This document shows positions 10,578 through 19,846 of a DNA stretch of 64,000 nucleotides, piece by piece. A program made the translations under genes and the position numbers. The stretch is from Gammaproteobacteria bacterium (GTDB lineage: Bacteria > Pseudomonadota > Gammaproteobacteria > Pseudomonadales > Moraxellaceae), in the NCBI GenBank assembly GCA_028868515.1, contig JAGWUI010000005.1:78547-142546 (forward strand), read 5' to 3'. Position 1 is the stretch's first letter. Every line of letters begins with the position of its first letter. Below the pieces are notes generated by a model that was not told the origin of the DNA, did no database searches, and saw only the letters and a list, made by a program, of their open reading frames with translations.

Positions 10578-10601
10578 TACGATTATCACTCACAAAACAT
10601 A

Positions 10602-10679
10602 TAGCTCGTAGCGGAGTCGAAACATGCGAATAACTACGAATAACAGTGTCACATCCTTCGACTCTGCTCAGTGGGCAGC
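10602..10679. repeat. REP-like intergenic inverted repeat, copy 1
   Basis: An imperfect inverted repeat with GGAGTCGAA on one arm and TTCGACTCTGCTCAGTG on the other. It belongs to the same family as the copies near 17091, 27575 and 58652, whose core is TTCGACAAGCTCAGTG. Confidence 0.75.
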
Positions 10680-10703
10680 ATTTTGTATAACTAGAAGTAA
10701 TGG

Positions 10704-12014
10704 TTAGGAATCCATATACTGCACATTATGCTCACGCATAGCATCATCAAAAAACTCATATCGATTACGTCCATTCGCCTTCGCTTTATACAACGCAGCA
10801 TCAGCTTGTCGTAATAGCTGCTCAACACAAGTCACCTCAGTCGGTTCAGCCACAGCAACACCCACACTAATGGTCACAACAGGACGATGCTCATCTGGAT
10901 TAGGAAGCGCTAGTTTTTCAATCGCATTCATCAAACGTTTAGCTTGCTGCTCAGCGCCGTGCTCATCCATACTTGGAAACAATAAAACAAACTCCTCACC
11001 GCCATAACGCGCTGCAAGCTCACCACTACGTTTAGCCAAACCTGCAATTAATCCTGCGATCTGTTTTAAGCATTCGTCGCCAGCGATATGACCCAATTTG
11101 TCGTTATAGAATTTAAAAAAATCGACATCAATAATCATCAAGGTTAATGGATGCTGCTGGCGTAATGCACGATTCCACTCATGATTCATGACCTCATCGA
11201 GGTGACGACGATTTGCAAGCCCAGTAAGCCCATCTTGTCGAGATAATTTATTCAATTGCTGCGCTAAGCGCTGACCTTTATCCACAGAATGTCTAAGCAA
11301 ACATGCTTGTAAAAAATTCGTTCGCTCTTGTCGATCTAAAGCATACGCAAGACACATCCCCAAAAGGCTCGTCATGGTATACGTCAGATTCCACAGTTCC
11401 CAATTAATATGCTGACCCAAAATATATGCCAAAATAATACCGCAAATACCGCCAGCCCACCCCACAATCATCGCCGCATAAAACCGCAAACAAACAAAGC
11501 TATACAGCACAATAACGATATACATAATCCCTGCATACGTCAAAATAACAGAATCTCCACCTCCCATATTTGCCGTAGCAGAACACATCGCAATCGCAAC
11601 AATACCACCGATGCCGATATACCACTCATACCATCGATTCATTGCAGGGAAATAAGAAAGTACCGATGAGAGTAAAATAACAACCCCAGTCCACGCATTC
11701 ATACTATAGAAATACGTCGTTATATTTTTTGGCAAAAGTTGATAAATTTCAAAATTTTCAACTAAAAATAATAAAAATAGCAGTGGCGACCGAAAATGAA
11801 AAAGCTGAATCGCGCGTGGAATATACTGAGCTGAAAAAGATGACTCTAAATGTGCTGGAAAACGTAACAACCAATACCTAGAGCGCAATACCGCACGAAT
11901 TTCTTGTTCTATCGGATCTTCTTCTACATAAAGTCCTCTCTCCAGATGATCATCATGACCATAATCCAAAGATTCGGTATTCATTCTATTGAGCTCAATA
12001 GATTCTTTGCGCAT
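10704..12014 (-). CDS. Membrane diguanylate cyclase (GGDEF)
   Basis: The enzyme makes cyclic di-GMP from two GTP at the inner membrane. The N-terminal half has about six hydrophobic segments (LLFLLFLVENF onward, residues 70-230) of an unassigned sensory type. The C-terminal GGDEF domain begins near residue 255 (DGLTGLANRR) and has an intact active-site GGEEF at about residues 338-342. The upstream inhibitory position reads RSGE instead of RxxD, so product inhibition may be weak. The start at ATG 12014, preceded by AAGGA, is preferred over the GTG at 12044. The gene stands alone. Confidence 0.93.
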   Translation of the reverse strand: MRKESIELNRMNTESLDYGHDDHLERGLYVEEDPIEQEIRAVLRSRYWLLRFPAHLESSFSAQYIPRAIQLFHFRSPLLFLLFLVENFEIYQLLPKNITTYFYSMNAWTGVVILLSSVLSYFPAMNRWYEWYIGIGGIVAIAMCSATANMGGGDSVILTYAGIMYIVIVLYSFVCLRFYAAMIVGWAGGICGIILAYILGQHINWELWNLTYTMTSLLGMCLAYALDRQERTNFLQACLLRHSVDKGQRLAQQLNKLSRQDGLTGLANRRHLDEVMNHEWNRALRQQHPLTLMIIDVDFFKFYNDKLGHIAGDECLKQIAGLIAGLAKRSGELAARYGGEEFVLLFPSMDEHGAEQQAKRLMNAIEKLALPNPDEHRPVVTISVGVAVAEPTEVTCVEQLLRQADAALYKAKANGRNRYEFFDDAMREHNVQYMDS

Positions 12015-12201
12015 GTCATTATTAATCCTTAGCCCAGCGCCCACTTATTTTTTTCGTTGCATAAACTATTTTTTATTTCTTACAGACCAATCACTAGATT
12101 AAAAAACTGATAAGTTATCTTAATCATAATACTACTGAAGATTATAACACTTCATATTGAATTAAATTCACCTCACTTCGAGAACTAATGATCTAAAAAT
12201 G

Positions 12202-12230
12202 AAAAAGAGCCGACTAACGGCTCTTTTTAA
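12202..12230 (-). terminator. Terminator of grxD
   Basis: The stem AAGAGCCG/CGGCTCTT has flanking A and T runs and lies just past the grxD stop codon on the minus strand. Confidence 0.85.
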
Positions 12231-12260
12231 AGACAGAACAACTTAATTAAACAACATTAA

Positions 12261-12605
12261 TTATGCCGATGGTGCTGGGCTGAACTCTTCGATCAACGGT
12301 TTCAGTTCACCATTACGGAACATATCGGTGACAATATCACAGCCGCCAATCAACTCACCGTTGACCCAAAGTTGTGGAAATGTTGGCCAATTAGCAATAC
12401 GTGGCAACGTTGCACGAATATCTGGATTTTCCAAAATATTAACGAATGCAAAAGGACGACCAATTTGGCTCAACGCCTCGACCGTACGCGCAGAAAAACC
12501 ACATTGTGGAAATTGTGGTGTGCCTTTCATATACAAAAGCACAGGGTGCTTTGCAATTTGCTCGCGGATCAAGGTTTCTGTTGCATTGGCTTGAACATCT
12601 GACAT
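12261..12605 (-). CDS. grxD: Monothiol glutaredoxin Grx4
   Basis: Grx4-type monothiol glutaredoxins carry and deliver [2Fe-2S] clusters, often with BolA proteins, in the cytoplasm. The active-site CGFS is present (FPQCGFSARTVEAL, around residue 38), preceded by VLLYMKGTP. The glutathione-binding WPTFPQLWVNGELIGGCDI is complete. The 114-residue form starting at 12605 matches the family length; a 25-residue upstream extension in the same frame has no support. The gene is divergent from argD across about 240 bases. Confidence 0.95.
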   Translation of the reverse strand: MSDVQANATETLIREQIAKHPVLLYMKGTPQFPQCGFSARTVEALSQIGRPFAFVNILENPDIRATLPRIANWPTFPQLWVNGELIGGCDIVTDMFRNGELKPLIEEFSPAPSA

Positions 12606-12843
12606 GATGATGACCTGATTCAAAAATAAGAATATGTGCTGATTATACCGCTGATAGACAAAAAAGCGTAATGATTGCATGTGTCTTTTTTGACGGATCG
12701 TTCACAAGATCTCATCTCAATACCTACACGATAAAATCCACATGGATTTAACATTATTAACTGCATAATTTGTTAACATAACAACTCATTTTTACAAATC
12801 CATTTTTAGTAACACCATACTTTGGTCTAGTCGGGAATCTGCC

Positions 12844-14067
12844 ATGAACTCAACTCTCACTCCCACACCAGTCATTCCATCGAATGACCAAGCCAGTTTC
12901 TTGATGCCGACCTATGCGCGTCAACCGATTGCGTTTGTACGAGGCCAAGGTACTTATTTATATACACAAGATGGTACTGCTTACCTTGATGCGTTGACTG
13001 GTATTGCTGTGTGTGGTTTAGGACATTGTCATCCTGCGGTCACTGCCGCCATGATTGAACAAACATCGACACTGGTTCACACCAGTAATTTATTCCAAAT
13101 TCCGTGGCAAGAAGAAGCTGGTCGGTTGCTCTGCCAAGTTGGTGGCATGGAGCGCTGTTTCTTTGCTAACAGCGGTGCTGAAGCAAATGAAGCTGCGATC
13201 AAACTTGCGCGCATGAGCGCTTACAAAAAAGGCATTACCACCCCCAAAATTATCGTCATGGAAAAATCTTTTCATGGTCGTACGCTGGCAACACTCTCTG
13301 CGACAGGTAATGAAAAAGTCCAAAAAGGCTTCTACCCTCTCGTTGAAGGTTTCTTGCGCGTTCCATTTGGTGATGTGGCTGCAATTGAAACATTGGCAAA
13401 AGCTCACGATGACATCGTGGCGATCTTGGTTGAGCCAATTCAAGGTGAAGGCGGTGTAAACACCGCACCACAAGGCTTTGTTTACCTCGAACAACTTCGT
13501 GCGCTATGTGATCAACATGATTGGTTGCTCATGCTCGATGAAATCCAAACAGGCAACGGACGTACAGGTAAATACTTTGCGTATCAACACACTGCAATCA
13601 AACCAGATGTCCTAACCACTGCAAAAGGTCTAGGTAACGGCTTCCCTGTTGGTGCATGTTTGGTGCGTGATAAAGCATCTGACTTGTTCGGCGCAGGTAA
13701 TCATGGTTCGACGTTTGGCGGTACACCGCTTGCCTGCCGTACAGTTTATGCAGTAATCGATAGTATTCAAAAAGAACAGGCTATCGAAAACGCTGCAAAA
13801 GTGGGTGGCTATTTGAAAGACCTTCTTAATCAAGAATTTGCTGGGCTCGGCATTACTGTACGTGGTTTTGGCATGATGTTAGGCATTGAATTGCCACGTG
13901 CTTGTAGCGAGTTGGTTGCGCGTGCGCGTGATGAACAGCATTTGATTATTAACGTCACTGCGGACAATGTGATTCGTCTATTGCCACCACTTAACTTGAG
14001 CCAAGCTGATGCGGATGAGATTGTGGAGCGTCTGGTGGTGTTGGTTAAGGATTTCTTGGCGAAGTAA
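12844..14067 (+). CDS. argD: Acetylornithine aminotransferase
   Basis: A PLP-dependent class III aminotransferase of 407 residues. ArgD swaps the amino group between N-acetylornithine and 2-oxoglutarate in arginine biosynthesis and often also serves succinyl-diaminopimelate in lysine synthesis, which would link it to dapF and lysA at 48-50 kb. Visible motifs are NSGAEANEAAIKLAR, SFHGRT, LDEIQTGNGRTGKYF and the PLP lysine in TTAKGLGNGFPVGA (near residue 262). The gene stands alone, followed by the AT-rich insert carrying the kinase and phosphatase. A catabolic AstC role is possible, but no ast genes are near. Confidence 0.92.
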   Translation: MNSTLTPTPVIPSNDQASFLMPTYARQPIAFVRGQGTYLYTQDGTAYLDALTGIAVCGLGHCHPAVTAAMIEQTSTLVHTSNLFQIPWQEEAGRLLCQVGGMERCFFANSGAEANEAAIKLARMSAYKKGITTPKIIVMEKSFHGRTLATLSATGNEKVQKGFYPLVEGFLRVPFGDVAAIETLAKAHDDIVAILVEPIQGEGGVNTAPQGFVYLEQLRALCDQHDWLLMLDEIQTGNGRTGKYFAYQHTAIKPDVLTTAKGLGNGFPVGACLVRDKASDLFGAGNHGSTFGGTPLACRTVYAVIDSIQKEQAIENAAKVGGYLKDLLNQEFAGLGITVRGFGMMLGIELPRACSELVARARDEQHLIINVTADNVIRLLPPLNLSQADADEIVERLVVLVKDFLAK

Positions 14068-14336
14068 TTAGAATATAGGTGCAATGGGCTTAGGCTTGTT
14101 GCACTATACCTGCTTTATACATTAAAATATTTTTTGATAAATATCAAAACTTTAAAAATATTTAAAAGCCAGCTTGCTATTCCTAACAAAAGTAATTACA
14201 TGCTATATGTTATAAGTCGCAAAAAATATTATTACAGAAGGCTCAAGGAAGGAACTTCTAGCATTGCTTGATGATACTGATCTCTTTGAAATAAATTAAC
14301 TTTGATAGTTATTGAATATTCATAATGTATTTAAAT
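14068..14336. other. AT-rich leader of the kinase-phosphatase insert
   Basis: No supported gene. A palindrome TTTTGATA/TATCAAAA (14132-14149) sits in a very AT-rich stretch and could be an operator or part of a promoter. A 25-codon open frame without a start (about 14218-14297) could be a remnant of a lost gene, but this is weak. Confidence 0.35.
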
Positions 14337-14343
14337 GGAGGAG
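14337..14343 (+). promoter_or_regulatory. Strong ribosome-binding site that decides the kinase start
   Basis: GGAGGAG is an almost perfect Shine-Dalgarno sequence eight bases before an in-frame TTG at 14352. It lies downstream of the ATG at 14325, so translation most likely begins at the TTG. Confidence 0.75.
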
Positions 14344-14351
14344 TACAAATT

Positions 14352-15095
14352 TTGGAAGTTTATAGACATGCAAGTTATGAATTCAATGTTATAAAAAGAA
14401 TTGGTGGTGGAGGGTTTGGTGAAGTATTCGAGGTTACTTTACCAACATGTGATTTTAAATATGCGTTAAAGCGATTCGCTCCACAGAAAGATGTGGCAGA
14501 GGCCTCTTTTTTATCAGAAGGAGAATTATTAGCAAGATTTAGTCAGGAAATGAGATATCAAACTGATTGTATGCATAAAAATATAGTATCAATATGCATA
14601 GTTCACTCAGGAGATGCTCCATTTTTTGTAATGGATCTTGCAGATTCAGATTTAGGAAAATTAATCACAGAAAATAGTCTATCTAGAAATGAAAAAATTA
14701 GAGTGATCCTTGATGTTATGGATGGTTTAGAGTACCTTCATAAGAAAGGTTTACTCCATAGAGATATAAAGCCTGCAAATATATTAAGATTTGATGGAAT
14801 TTTTAAAATTTCAGATTTTGGTTTGATTAAAAATTTAAATCAAAAAAAGCATCCACATGATGTCATGAGTGCAATTGGAATTTGCTTAGGCACAAAACGT
14901 TATATGGCTCCTGAAGTAGAAGAAGCTGCTCACTATACCGTTCAGTCGGACATATATGCACTTGGAGCAGTTATATCTGAACTCCAAATAAATGAATTAG
15001 ACACTATTGCAAATAAGTGTACAGCGCAAAGAGTAAGTTCAAGATATCAATCAATAGCAGATATTAGAAACGACATTTTAAGAGTAATAAAATGA
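14352..15095 (+). CDS. Stand-alone Ser/Thr protein kinase (Hanks type)
   Basis: A compact soluble kinase of 247 residues from TTG 14352 (256 from ATG 14325). All main kinase motifs are present: the glycine loop IGGGGFGEVF, the ATP lysine in YALKRF, LHRDIKPANIL, the magnesium-binding ISDFG, and YMAPE. It has no membrane segment and no PASTA or other sensor domain; the kinase domain fills the protein. The stop overlaps the start of the PP2C gene by four bases (ATGA), so the pair is coupled and probably antagonistic. The region is visibly more AT-rich than the flanking genes, which suggests transfer. Target and role are unknown. Confidence 0.9.
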   Translation: MEVYRHASYEFNVIKRIGGGGFGEVFEVTLPTCDFKYALKRFAPQKDVAEASFLSEGELLARFSQEMRYQTDCMHKNIVSICIVHSGDAPFFVMDLADSDLGKLITENSLSRNEKIRVILDVMDGLEYLHKKGLLHRDIKPANILRFDGIFKISDFGLIKNLNQKKHPHDVMSAIGICLGTKRYMAPEVEEAAHYTVQSDIYALGAVISELQINELDTIANKCTAQRVSSRYQSIADIRNDILRVIK

Positions 15096-15862
15096 ACTTT
15101 AATTTAAATTGCGTTTCAGCTTTTTCAGAACCAAGGGATAAATTCTTAACTGAAAAGGTTAAGCAGAATGAAGATTCACTATTGACTCCAGTGAAGAAAG
15201 CAAATGGTTTTCTATTTGGGGTTGCCGATGGCCTTGGATCTTACAAAGGTGCGCGAGAAGCCTCCAATTTTGTTTGTGATTATCTGCAAAATCATCAAAC
15301 AATCAGTCATAATTACTTAGAAAACTCTTTTAACTTAGAGCTTAAAACAGCTTTTAATAACTTTATTGACAAAATTAATGGCGATTATGTTAAAGCGTCT
15401 ACAACTCTATCACTTTGCTTTTTGGATGATTTTGGTTTAAGCATATGGCATGTTGGTGATTGTAGAGTCTATATAAAACAAGGTACTAAACTAATTCAAA
15501 TTACAAATGATCATACTCAATATCAAAAATTACTAGATAAAAAAATATACAGTAAGAAGGAGCTAATAGACAAAAAAATCAGCCAGAGCACTCTAACAAA
15601 TGCAATTTCTTCATTTATCAGTCTAGATAACGATTATATTTTTATTTCATACGACTCACTAAAAGCAGAATATGGTTCAGATCTTTCAATCTTTATTATG
15701 TCTGATGGAGCGCATCACTTTTGGGAACAAAGGAAAATGTTTAGTAAATTTACGATGAGTGATGTTATTAAATTTAGTAATGCTTTAAAAAGAAGAATTG
15801 AAAATAAAGGAGCTATTGATGACTACACATCAATAGGAGTTACTTTTAATCTGATTTTTTAA
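15092..15862 (+). CDS. PP2C-family protein phosphatase
   Basis: The 256-residue soluble protein resembles the PP2C/PppA family of Mn- or Mg-dependent Ser/Thr phosphatases. Metal-binding motifs are visible: GVADGLGSYKGAREAS (residues 44-59), WHVGDCRVYI, IMSDGAHHF and the final DDYTSIGV. It is translationally coupled to the kinase before it and presumably reverses its phosphorylations. Such pairs occur in type VI secretion (PpkA/PppA) and in TerY-P modules, but neither secretion nor von Willebrand A genes are seen here. Base composition is AT-rich like the kinase. Confidence 0.88.
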   Translation: MNFNLNCVSAFSEPRDKFLTEKVKQNEDSLLTPVKKANGFLFGVADGLGSYKGAREASNFVCDYLQNHQTISHNYLENSFNLELKTAFNNFIDKINGDYVKASTTLSLCFLDDFGLSIWHVGDCRVYIKQGTKLIQITNDHTQYQKLLDKKIYSKKELIDKKISQSTLTNAISSFISLDNDYIFISYDSLKAEYGSDLSIFIMSDGAHHFWEQRKMFSKFTMSDVIKFSNALKRRIENKGAIDDYTSIGVTFNLIF

Positions 15863-15887
15863 TTATTATCCATAAAACTCCAGACAA

Positions 15888-16105
15888 TAAAAAACCGCAA
15901 CAGCCTCTATGTTCACTTTAACTTAAATCGCTAAAGAGGCTTGTCGCGGTATTTGGTATTTTGACCTCTCTCCGCTCTTACTTCATAGAGCAAGATGGTA
16001 GTAGACGGCGCTGATAATAAAATACCAATTGTACGGAGAATGTAGGCTCTTACCTAAACCATCCAACAGCTCGCAAAACAGAGTCCATGCAGAACGCTCC
16101 GTATT
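15888..16105 (-). ncRNA. Candidate structured small RNA with its own promoter and terminator
   Basis: On the minus strand a perfect TATAAT (16117-16112) is followed by about 218 bases that fold into three successive stems. TACGGAG/CTCCGTA has arms at 16097-16103 and 16032-16038. TTGGTATTTT/AAAATACCAA has arms at 16019-16028 and 15953-15962. The last is a terminator stem (15949-15935 with 15908-15895) ending in a U run at 15894-15889. No open frame of note is inside. It does not match my memory of 6S, tmRNA, RNase P or SRP RNA. A few GGA trinucleotides are present. The family is unknown. Confidence 0.65.
15889..15949 (-). terminator. Terminator of the candidate small RNA
   Basis: On the minus strand CCGCGACAAGCCTCT pairs with AGAGGCTGTTGCGG, followed by six U. 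There is no T-run on the plus strand, so this serves the minus-strand transcript, not the PP2C gene. Confidence 0.8.
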
Positions 16106-16156
16106 GGGCGCATTATAGCATATTTTTTAATCAGACCAGTGCCACTTATCGGGCTA

Positions 16157-16477
16157 TTATCTATTCTGACTCGCAATATTAAAGATCTGATTGAGCTGTG
16201 CAACAACTGCGGGTGGAAGTGCAGGCATCACTGGTGCACTAGATGTTTCTACACGAATGCCTTGCATTCCGTTCGTAGAAATAGGATTGATCTCAGTTGC
16301 GACAGTGCCAATCTGCCCATTCGAATCATACTGTGGCAAAACAGGCTGTAACTGTGCCTGCGATTGAGTTGGAAGCGCAACCTCATCCAATTCATTATTA
16401 GTCATCGTGGTCACATGGGCAAATGCCTGACTACTACCCGCAATCAATACTACACTTACCATCAAATACTTAATCAT
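16157..16477 (-). CDS. Small exported protein of unknown function
   Basis: The 106-residue product starts at ATG 16477 behind a good GAGGAG (the frame extends five codons further upstream, without support). A signal peptide ends near SSQAFA. The mature part begins HVTTMTNNELDEV and continues with a Pro/Gln-rich and hydrophobic sequence without cysteines. No domain is recognised. It stands alone, next to the candidate small RNA promoter, which fires in the same direction further downstream. Confidence 0.65.
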   Translation of the reverse strand: MIKYLMVSVVLIAGSSQAFAHVTTMTNNELDEVALPTQSQAQLQPVLPQYDSNGQIGTVATEINPISTNGMQGIRVETSSAPVMPALPPAVVAQLNQIFNIASQNR

Positions 16478-16593
16478 GTTTGATCTCCTCAAACAACTGA
16501 GCCAGCACTCATCAGGCTTTATTGTTATTAGTATAAATAATCATCAAAACTTGTTTACACAATATTTTCTCAAATTATATCTGATGTCAGATA

Positions 16594-17058
16594 CTATCGA
16601 AAACCCTGCTGTCGCCAAGCCTCATACACCATAACTGCTGCTGAGTTAGACAAATTCAGACTTCGAGAATCTGGTTGCATCGGTAATCGTAACCATTGAT
16701 CAGCAGGAAACATCTCACGGACTTCTAGCGGCAACCCTCGAGTCTCTGCACCAAACAAAAATGCCACTGGACGATTCAAATCCGATTCAAAAGGTGATGC
16801 CGTACCTTTCGTCGTTAATGGGAAAATATCCGTAATTCCCTGCGCTCGCACATGCTCCAAACACGCGTCTAAATTCGGCCAGACTTTCAAGCGCGCCCAC
16901 TCATGGTAATCCAGACCTGCTCGTCTTAATTGCTTATCTTCCAGCTCAAAGCCAAGAGGCTCAATGAGATGCAAATGCGCACCTGTATTCGCACATAAAC
17001 GAATGATATTACCTGTATTACCTGGAATTTCAGGTTCATGAAGAATGATATGAATCAT
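16594..17058 (-). CDS. trmL: tRNA (cytidine(34)-2'-O)-methyltransferase
   Basis: TrmL (YibK) is a SPOUT-class enzyme that methylates the 2'-O of the wobble base in certain leucine tRNAs. The 154 residues match the family length. Motifs are HEPEIPGNTGNIIRLCANTG near the start, FLFGAETRGLP and the knot-forming PMQPDSRSLNLSNSAAVMVYE near the C-terminus. The ribosome-binding site is weak. The gene stands alone upstream of a REP-like repeat cluster. Confidence 0.95.
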   Translation of the reverse strand: MIHIILHEPEIPGNTGNIIRLCANTGAHLHLIEPLGFELEDKQLRRAGLDYHEWARLKVWPNLDACLEHVRAQGITDIFPLTTKGTASPFESDLNRPVAFLFGAETRGLPLEVREMFPADQWLRLPMQPDSRSLNLSNSAAVMVYEAWRQQGFR

Positions 17059-17090
17059 AAGTGGTACTTCTAATTTTCAAGAAAACATAA

Positions 17091-17227
17091 TAGCTCATTG
17101 AGCCTGTCGAAATGTGCGAGGCATATAAACCGTCATCAAATAAAGGAAGTTTACTGAGCGGAGTCGAAGTGGAGATACACCGAAACCCATTCAAATAACG
17201 CACACTTCGACAAGCTCAGTGAACAGC
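17091..17227. repeat. REP-like inverted repeat cluster, copy 2
   Basis: Three related arms appear: GCCTGTCGAAATGTG, GAGCGGAGTCGAAGTGG and CACTTCGACAAGCTCAGTG. They form a long imperfect hairpin between trmL and sat. Same family as the copies near 10602, 27575 and 58652. Confidence 0.85.
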
Positions 17228-17238
17228 AAAATCAAACG

Positions 17239-17275
17239 AAAAAGGTGACCACCCACTGAGCAATCACCTTTTTCG
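17239..17275 (-). terminator. Terminator of sat
   Basis: The stem AAAAAGGTGA/TCACCTTTTT lies just past the sat stop codon on the minus strand. Confidence 0.85.
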
Positions 17276-17296
17276 AATCTCAATACATTTGCAAAA

Positions 17297-18511
17297 TTAT
17301 TTTGCAGAATGTCCTTTCAATTCAACTTTTACGCGGTCTTCTTTTGCAATACCTGCATAGTATTGACGCAAAATTGCCAATACTTCTGGACGGCTAAAGT
17401 TCGCTGGAACTTCTTCGTCTTCTGACAGTGCTTTACGCAATTTGGTACCAGAAACTTTGACATGGTTTGATGCATCATGTGGGCAAGTTTTGGTTGAAGC
17501 CATTGCTTCACATGCGTTACACCAGAATGTCCAGTCAATCTTCAATGGCTGAGTAATCAGTGCATCACGACCAATTTCATCAAAAATATGCTGCGCATCA
17601 AACGGACCGTAGTAATCACCCACACCCGCATGGTCACGACCAACGATGAGATGTGAACAGCCATAGTTTTGACGGAACAATGCATGGAGCAGTGCTTCTC
17701 GTGGACCTGCATAACGCATGTCGAGTGGATAGCCTGATTGAATCACAGTGTCTTTTTTGAAGTATTTGTCGATCAATACGCCAATCGCTTCTTGACGCAC
17801 TTCAGCAGGAATATCACCTTCTTTCAACTCACCGAGCAATGAATGGATCATCACGCCATCACAGATTTCAACGGCGATTTTTGCCAAGTATTCGTGTGAG
17901 CGGTGCATTGGATTACGGGTTTGGAACGCCGCAATCGTTTTCCAGCCTTTCTCTTCAAACAGCTTGCGTGTTTCAGCTGGAGTCATGTAGATACCAGCAT
18001 ATTTGGTTGGGAACTCACCTTGTGACAATACTTTTACAGAACCAGCAAGGTTAACTTCGCCTTGGTTCATGACCATTTTCACACCAGGATGTTCAAGGTC
18101 AGTCGTGCCGAATACTTCACGGCATTCTAATTCTTTATCAATGCCATATTTTTCTGACAGGGTCAGGATGCCCATGATTTCGCCACTGTCTTTATCAACT
18201 AACGCAACTTCTTGGCCGATCGCCAATGTATCAGCAGTTGCTTTATCCGTTGACAAAGTAATTGGAATTGGCCAGAACAAGCCGTTTTCCAATTGCATGT
18301 TCGTTACAACGCCTTTCCAATCTTTCTCACCCATAAAGCCAGTGAGCGGTGTAAAACCACCGATACCTAACATGATCAAGTCGCCTACTTCGCGTGAGCT
18401 CAAGTTGATTTTAGTCAATGTTTGAGCATGTTGTTGCGCTGCAGTTAAAGCATCACCTTCAAGTAATAAAGTAATGAGGGTTGGGCTGCCGTGTGGGGGA
18501 ACTAAGGCCAT
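17297..18511 (-). CDS. sat: Sulfate adenylyltransferase, single-chain type
   Basis: ATP sulfurylase activates sulfate with ATP to adenylylsulfate, the first step of sulfate assimilation. This 404-residue protein is the homomeric Sat type, not the CysD/CysN pair used by E. coli. The N-terminal PUA-like domain is followed by the catalytic domain with [14 protein letters not shown] (near residue 197), [15 protein letters not shown] and the [11 protein letters not shown] segment. CGGAG precedes the ATG by six bases. No other sulfate genes lie next to it. Identity is firm; direction (assimilation) is inferred from the lack of dissimilatory genes. Confidence 0.95.
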   Translation of the reverse strand: MALVPPHGSPTLITLLLEGDALTAAQQHAQTLTKINLSSREVGDLIMLGIGGFTPLTGFMGEKDWKGVVTNMQLENGLFWPIPITLSTDKATADTLAIGQEVALVDKDSGEIMGILTLSEKYGIDKELECREVFGTTDLEHPGVKMVMNQGEVNLAGSVKVLSQGEFPTKYAGIYMTPAETRKLFEEKGWKTIAAFQTRNPMHRSHEYLAKIAVEICDGVMIHSLLGELKEGDIPAEVRQEAIGVLIDKYFKKDTVIQSGYPLDMRYAGPREALLHALFRQNYGCSHLIVGRDHAGVGDYYGPFDAQHIFDEIGRDALITQPLKIDWTFWCNACEAMASTKTCPHDASNHVKVSGTKLRKALSEDEEVPANFSRPEVLAILRQYYAGIAKEDRVKVELKGHSAK

Positions 18512-18703
18512 GAAAACTCCGGTGAAAAATTAAAAAGTGTAACGATGTAAGAATCTAAATGTCTCAACATGGCAAAGTCACTTGATTGAGTAACAATATT
18601 GAACAACGTTGAGCAACAAAAAACGATATCAATGCATTAAAAAGCGCGGTTGCGATTATAATACCTCCCAACTCTTTAATCCAAACTTTAAGCGCCTCAT
18701 TCA

Positions 18704-19810
18704 ATGACTTCTGAAAACACAAAAACTTCTCACAAACCAAGTGGAAAATCGGCCAAGCCAAAAATCGTTGGTTTACTATCACTCTGTCGTCCGGGTTTTG
18801 AGCGCGAATGTGCTGAAGAATTAGAACGTTGGCTCGGTCAAGAAGGTGGCGATGGCTACGCAAATTATGAAAAAGTTGGTGGTCAAGTCGTTTGGATTGG
18901 AACAAGTCCAAAGTGGCCTGTCACTCGTGATTTGATTTTTTCCCGTCAAGTGATTCGTTTACTTGATAAAAAACCACTTTATTTTGATGCCAAAGATCGC
19001 ATCACCCCGATTCTCGCTGCCATGTCTGGCATGAAGTTCAGTGCAATTTACCTTGATCATCCTGACACCAATGATGGCAAGAGCCTCTCTGATTTATTTG
19101 AACGATTTCAACGTCCACTACTCTCTGCTGCTGGCAAGCAAGAAATCCTTGATCGCGAAGCAAAAATGCGCGCGCATTTGGTCTTTATTGATGGGACATC
19201 CGCATGGTTCGGCATGAGCGAAATGGGACAAACATTACGTTGGCCAATGGGCATTCCTCGCCTGAAAATGCCTTCGGATGCACCAAGTCGCTCAACACTC
19301 AAACTCACTGAAGCGTTTGCATATTTCTTAAATGCAGATGAACAAAAAGAATGGTTACGTGAAGGTCTCACCGCAGTTGATTTAGGTGCTTGCCCAGGGG
19401 GTTGGACATGGCAACTCGTGCAACATGGCATCCAAGTCATCGCAATCGATAATGGTGCCATGAATGAAAAGCTCATGGACACAGGACTCGTTGAACATTT
19501 CAAAACTGATGGCTTTATCTATCGTCCGAAACGCCCTGTACATTGGTTAGTGTGTGATATGGTCGAACAGCCTGCGCGCGTGGCAGAACTGATTGGCGAC
19601 TGGCTAGCCGATGGCGATGCTGGACGTGCAATTTTTAATTTGAAATTACCCATGAAAACACGCTTAGATGAAGTCTTGTTCTGCAAAGATTTGATCGAAG
19701 GCATTGTAAAAAAAGCAGGCAAAAAGCTAGAGCGACTTGAATTCCGCCAGCTCTATCATGACCGAGAAGAAGTCACAGGTTATGCAGCAGTTGTTGGAAA
19801 ACCTGAATAA
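18704..19810 (+). CDS. rlmM: 23S rRNA (cytidine(2498)-2'-O)-methyltransferase
   Basis: RlmM methylates C2498 in the peptidyl-transferase region of 23S rRNA. The 368-residue protein has the N-terminal THUMP-like region and a Rossmann methyltransferase domain with the SAM motif DLGACPGGWTWQLV (near residue 227). FNLKLPMKTR (about residue 306) carries the catalytic Lys. Its length matches the family. It is followed after 36 bases by the DUF3465 gene on the same strand. Confidence 0.95.
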   Translation: MTSENTKTSHKPSGKSAKPKIVGLLSLCRPGFERECAEELERWLGQEGGDGYANYEKVGGQVVWIGTSPKWPVTRDLIFSRQVIRLLDKKPLYFDAKDRITPILAAMSGMKFSAIYLDHPDTNDGKSLSDLFERFQRPLLSAAGKQEILDREAKMRAHLVFIDGTSAWFGMSEMGQTLRWPMGIPRLKMPSDAPSRSTLKLTEAFAYFLNADEQKEWLREGLTAVDLGACPGGWTWQLVQHGIQVIAIDNGAMNEKLMDTGLVEHFKTDGFIYRPKRPVHWLVCDMVEQPARVAELIGDWLADGDAGRAIFNLKLPMKTRLDEVLFCKDLIEGIVKKAGKKLERLEFRQLYHDREEVTGYAAVVGKPE

Positions 19811-19846
19811 ACCCTATCACGTAATAACACATATAAAGGTGCAGCT

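Noticed and set aside
12606..12680. N-terminal extension of Grx4
   Set aside because: The extra 25 residues are not family-like, and AGGT before ATG 12605 gives the usual start.
14208..14276. 22-codon frame before the kinase
   Set aside because: Too short, no ribosome-binding site and no likeness to a known leader peptide.
15888..16105. Identification of the small RNA as 6S RNA
   Set aside because: The stems form separate successive hairpins instead of one long closed rod, and no ygfA-type gene is next to it.
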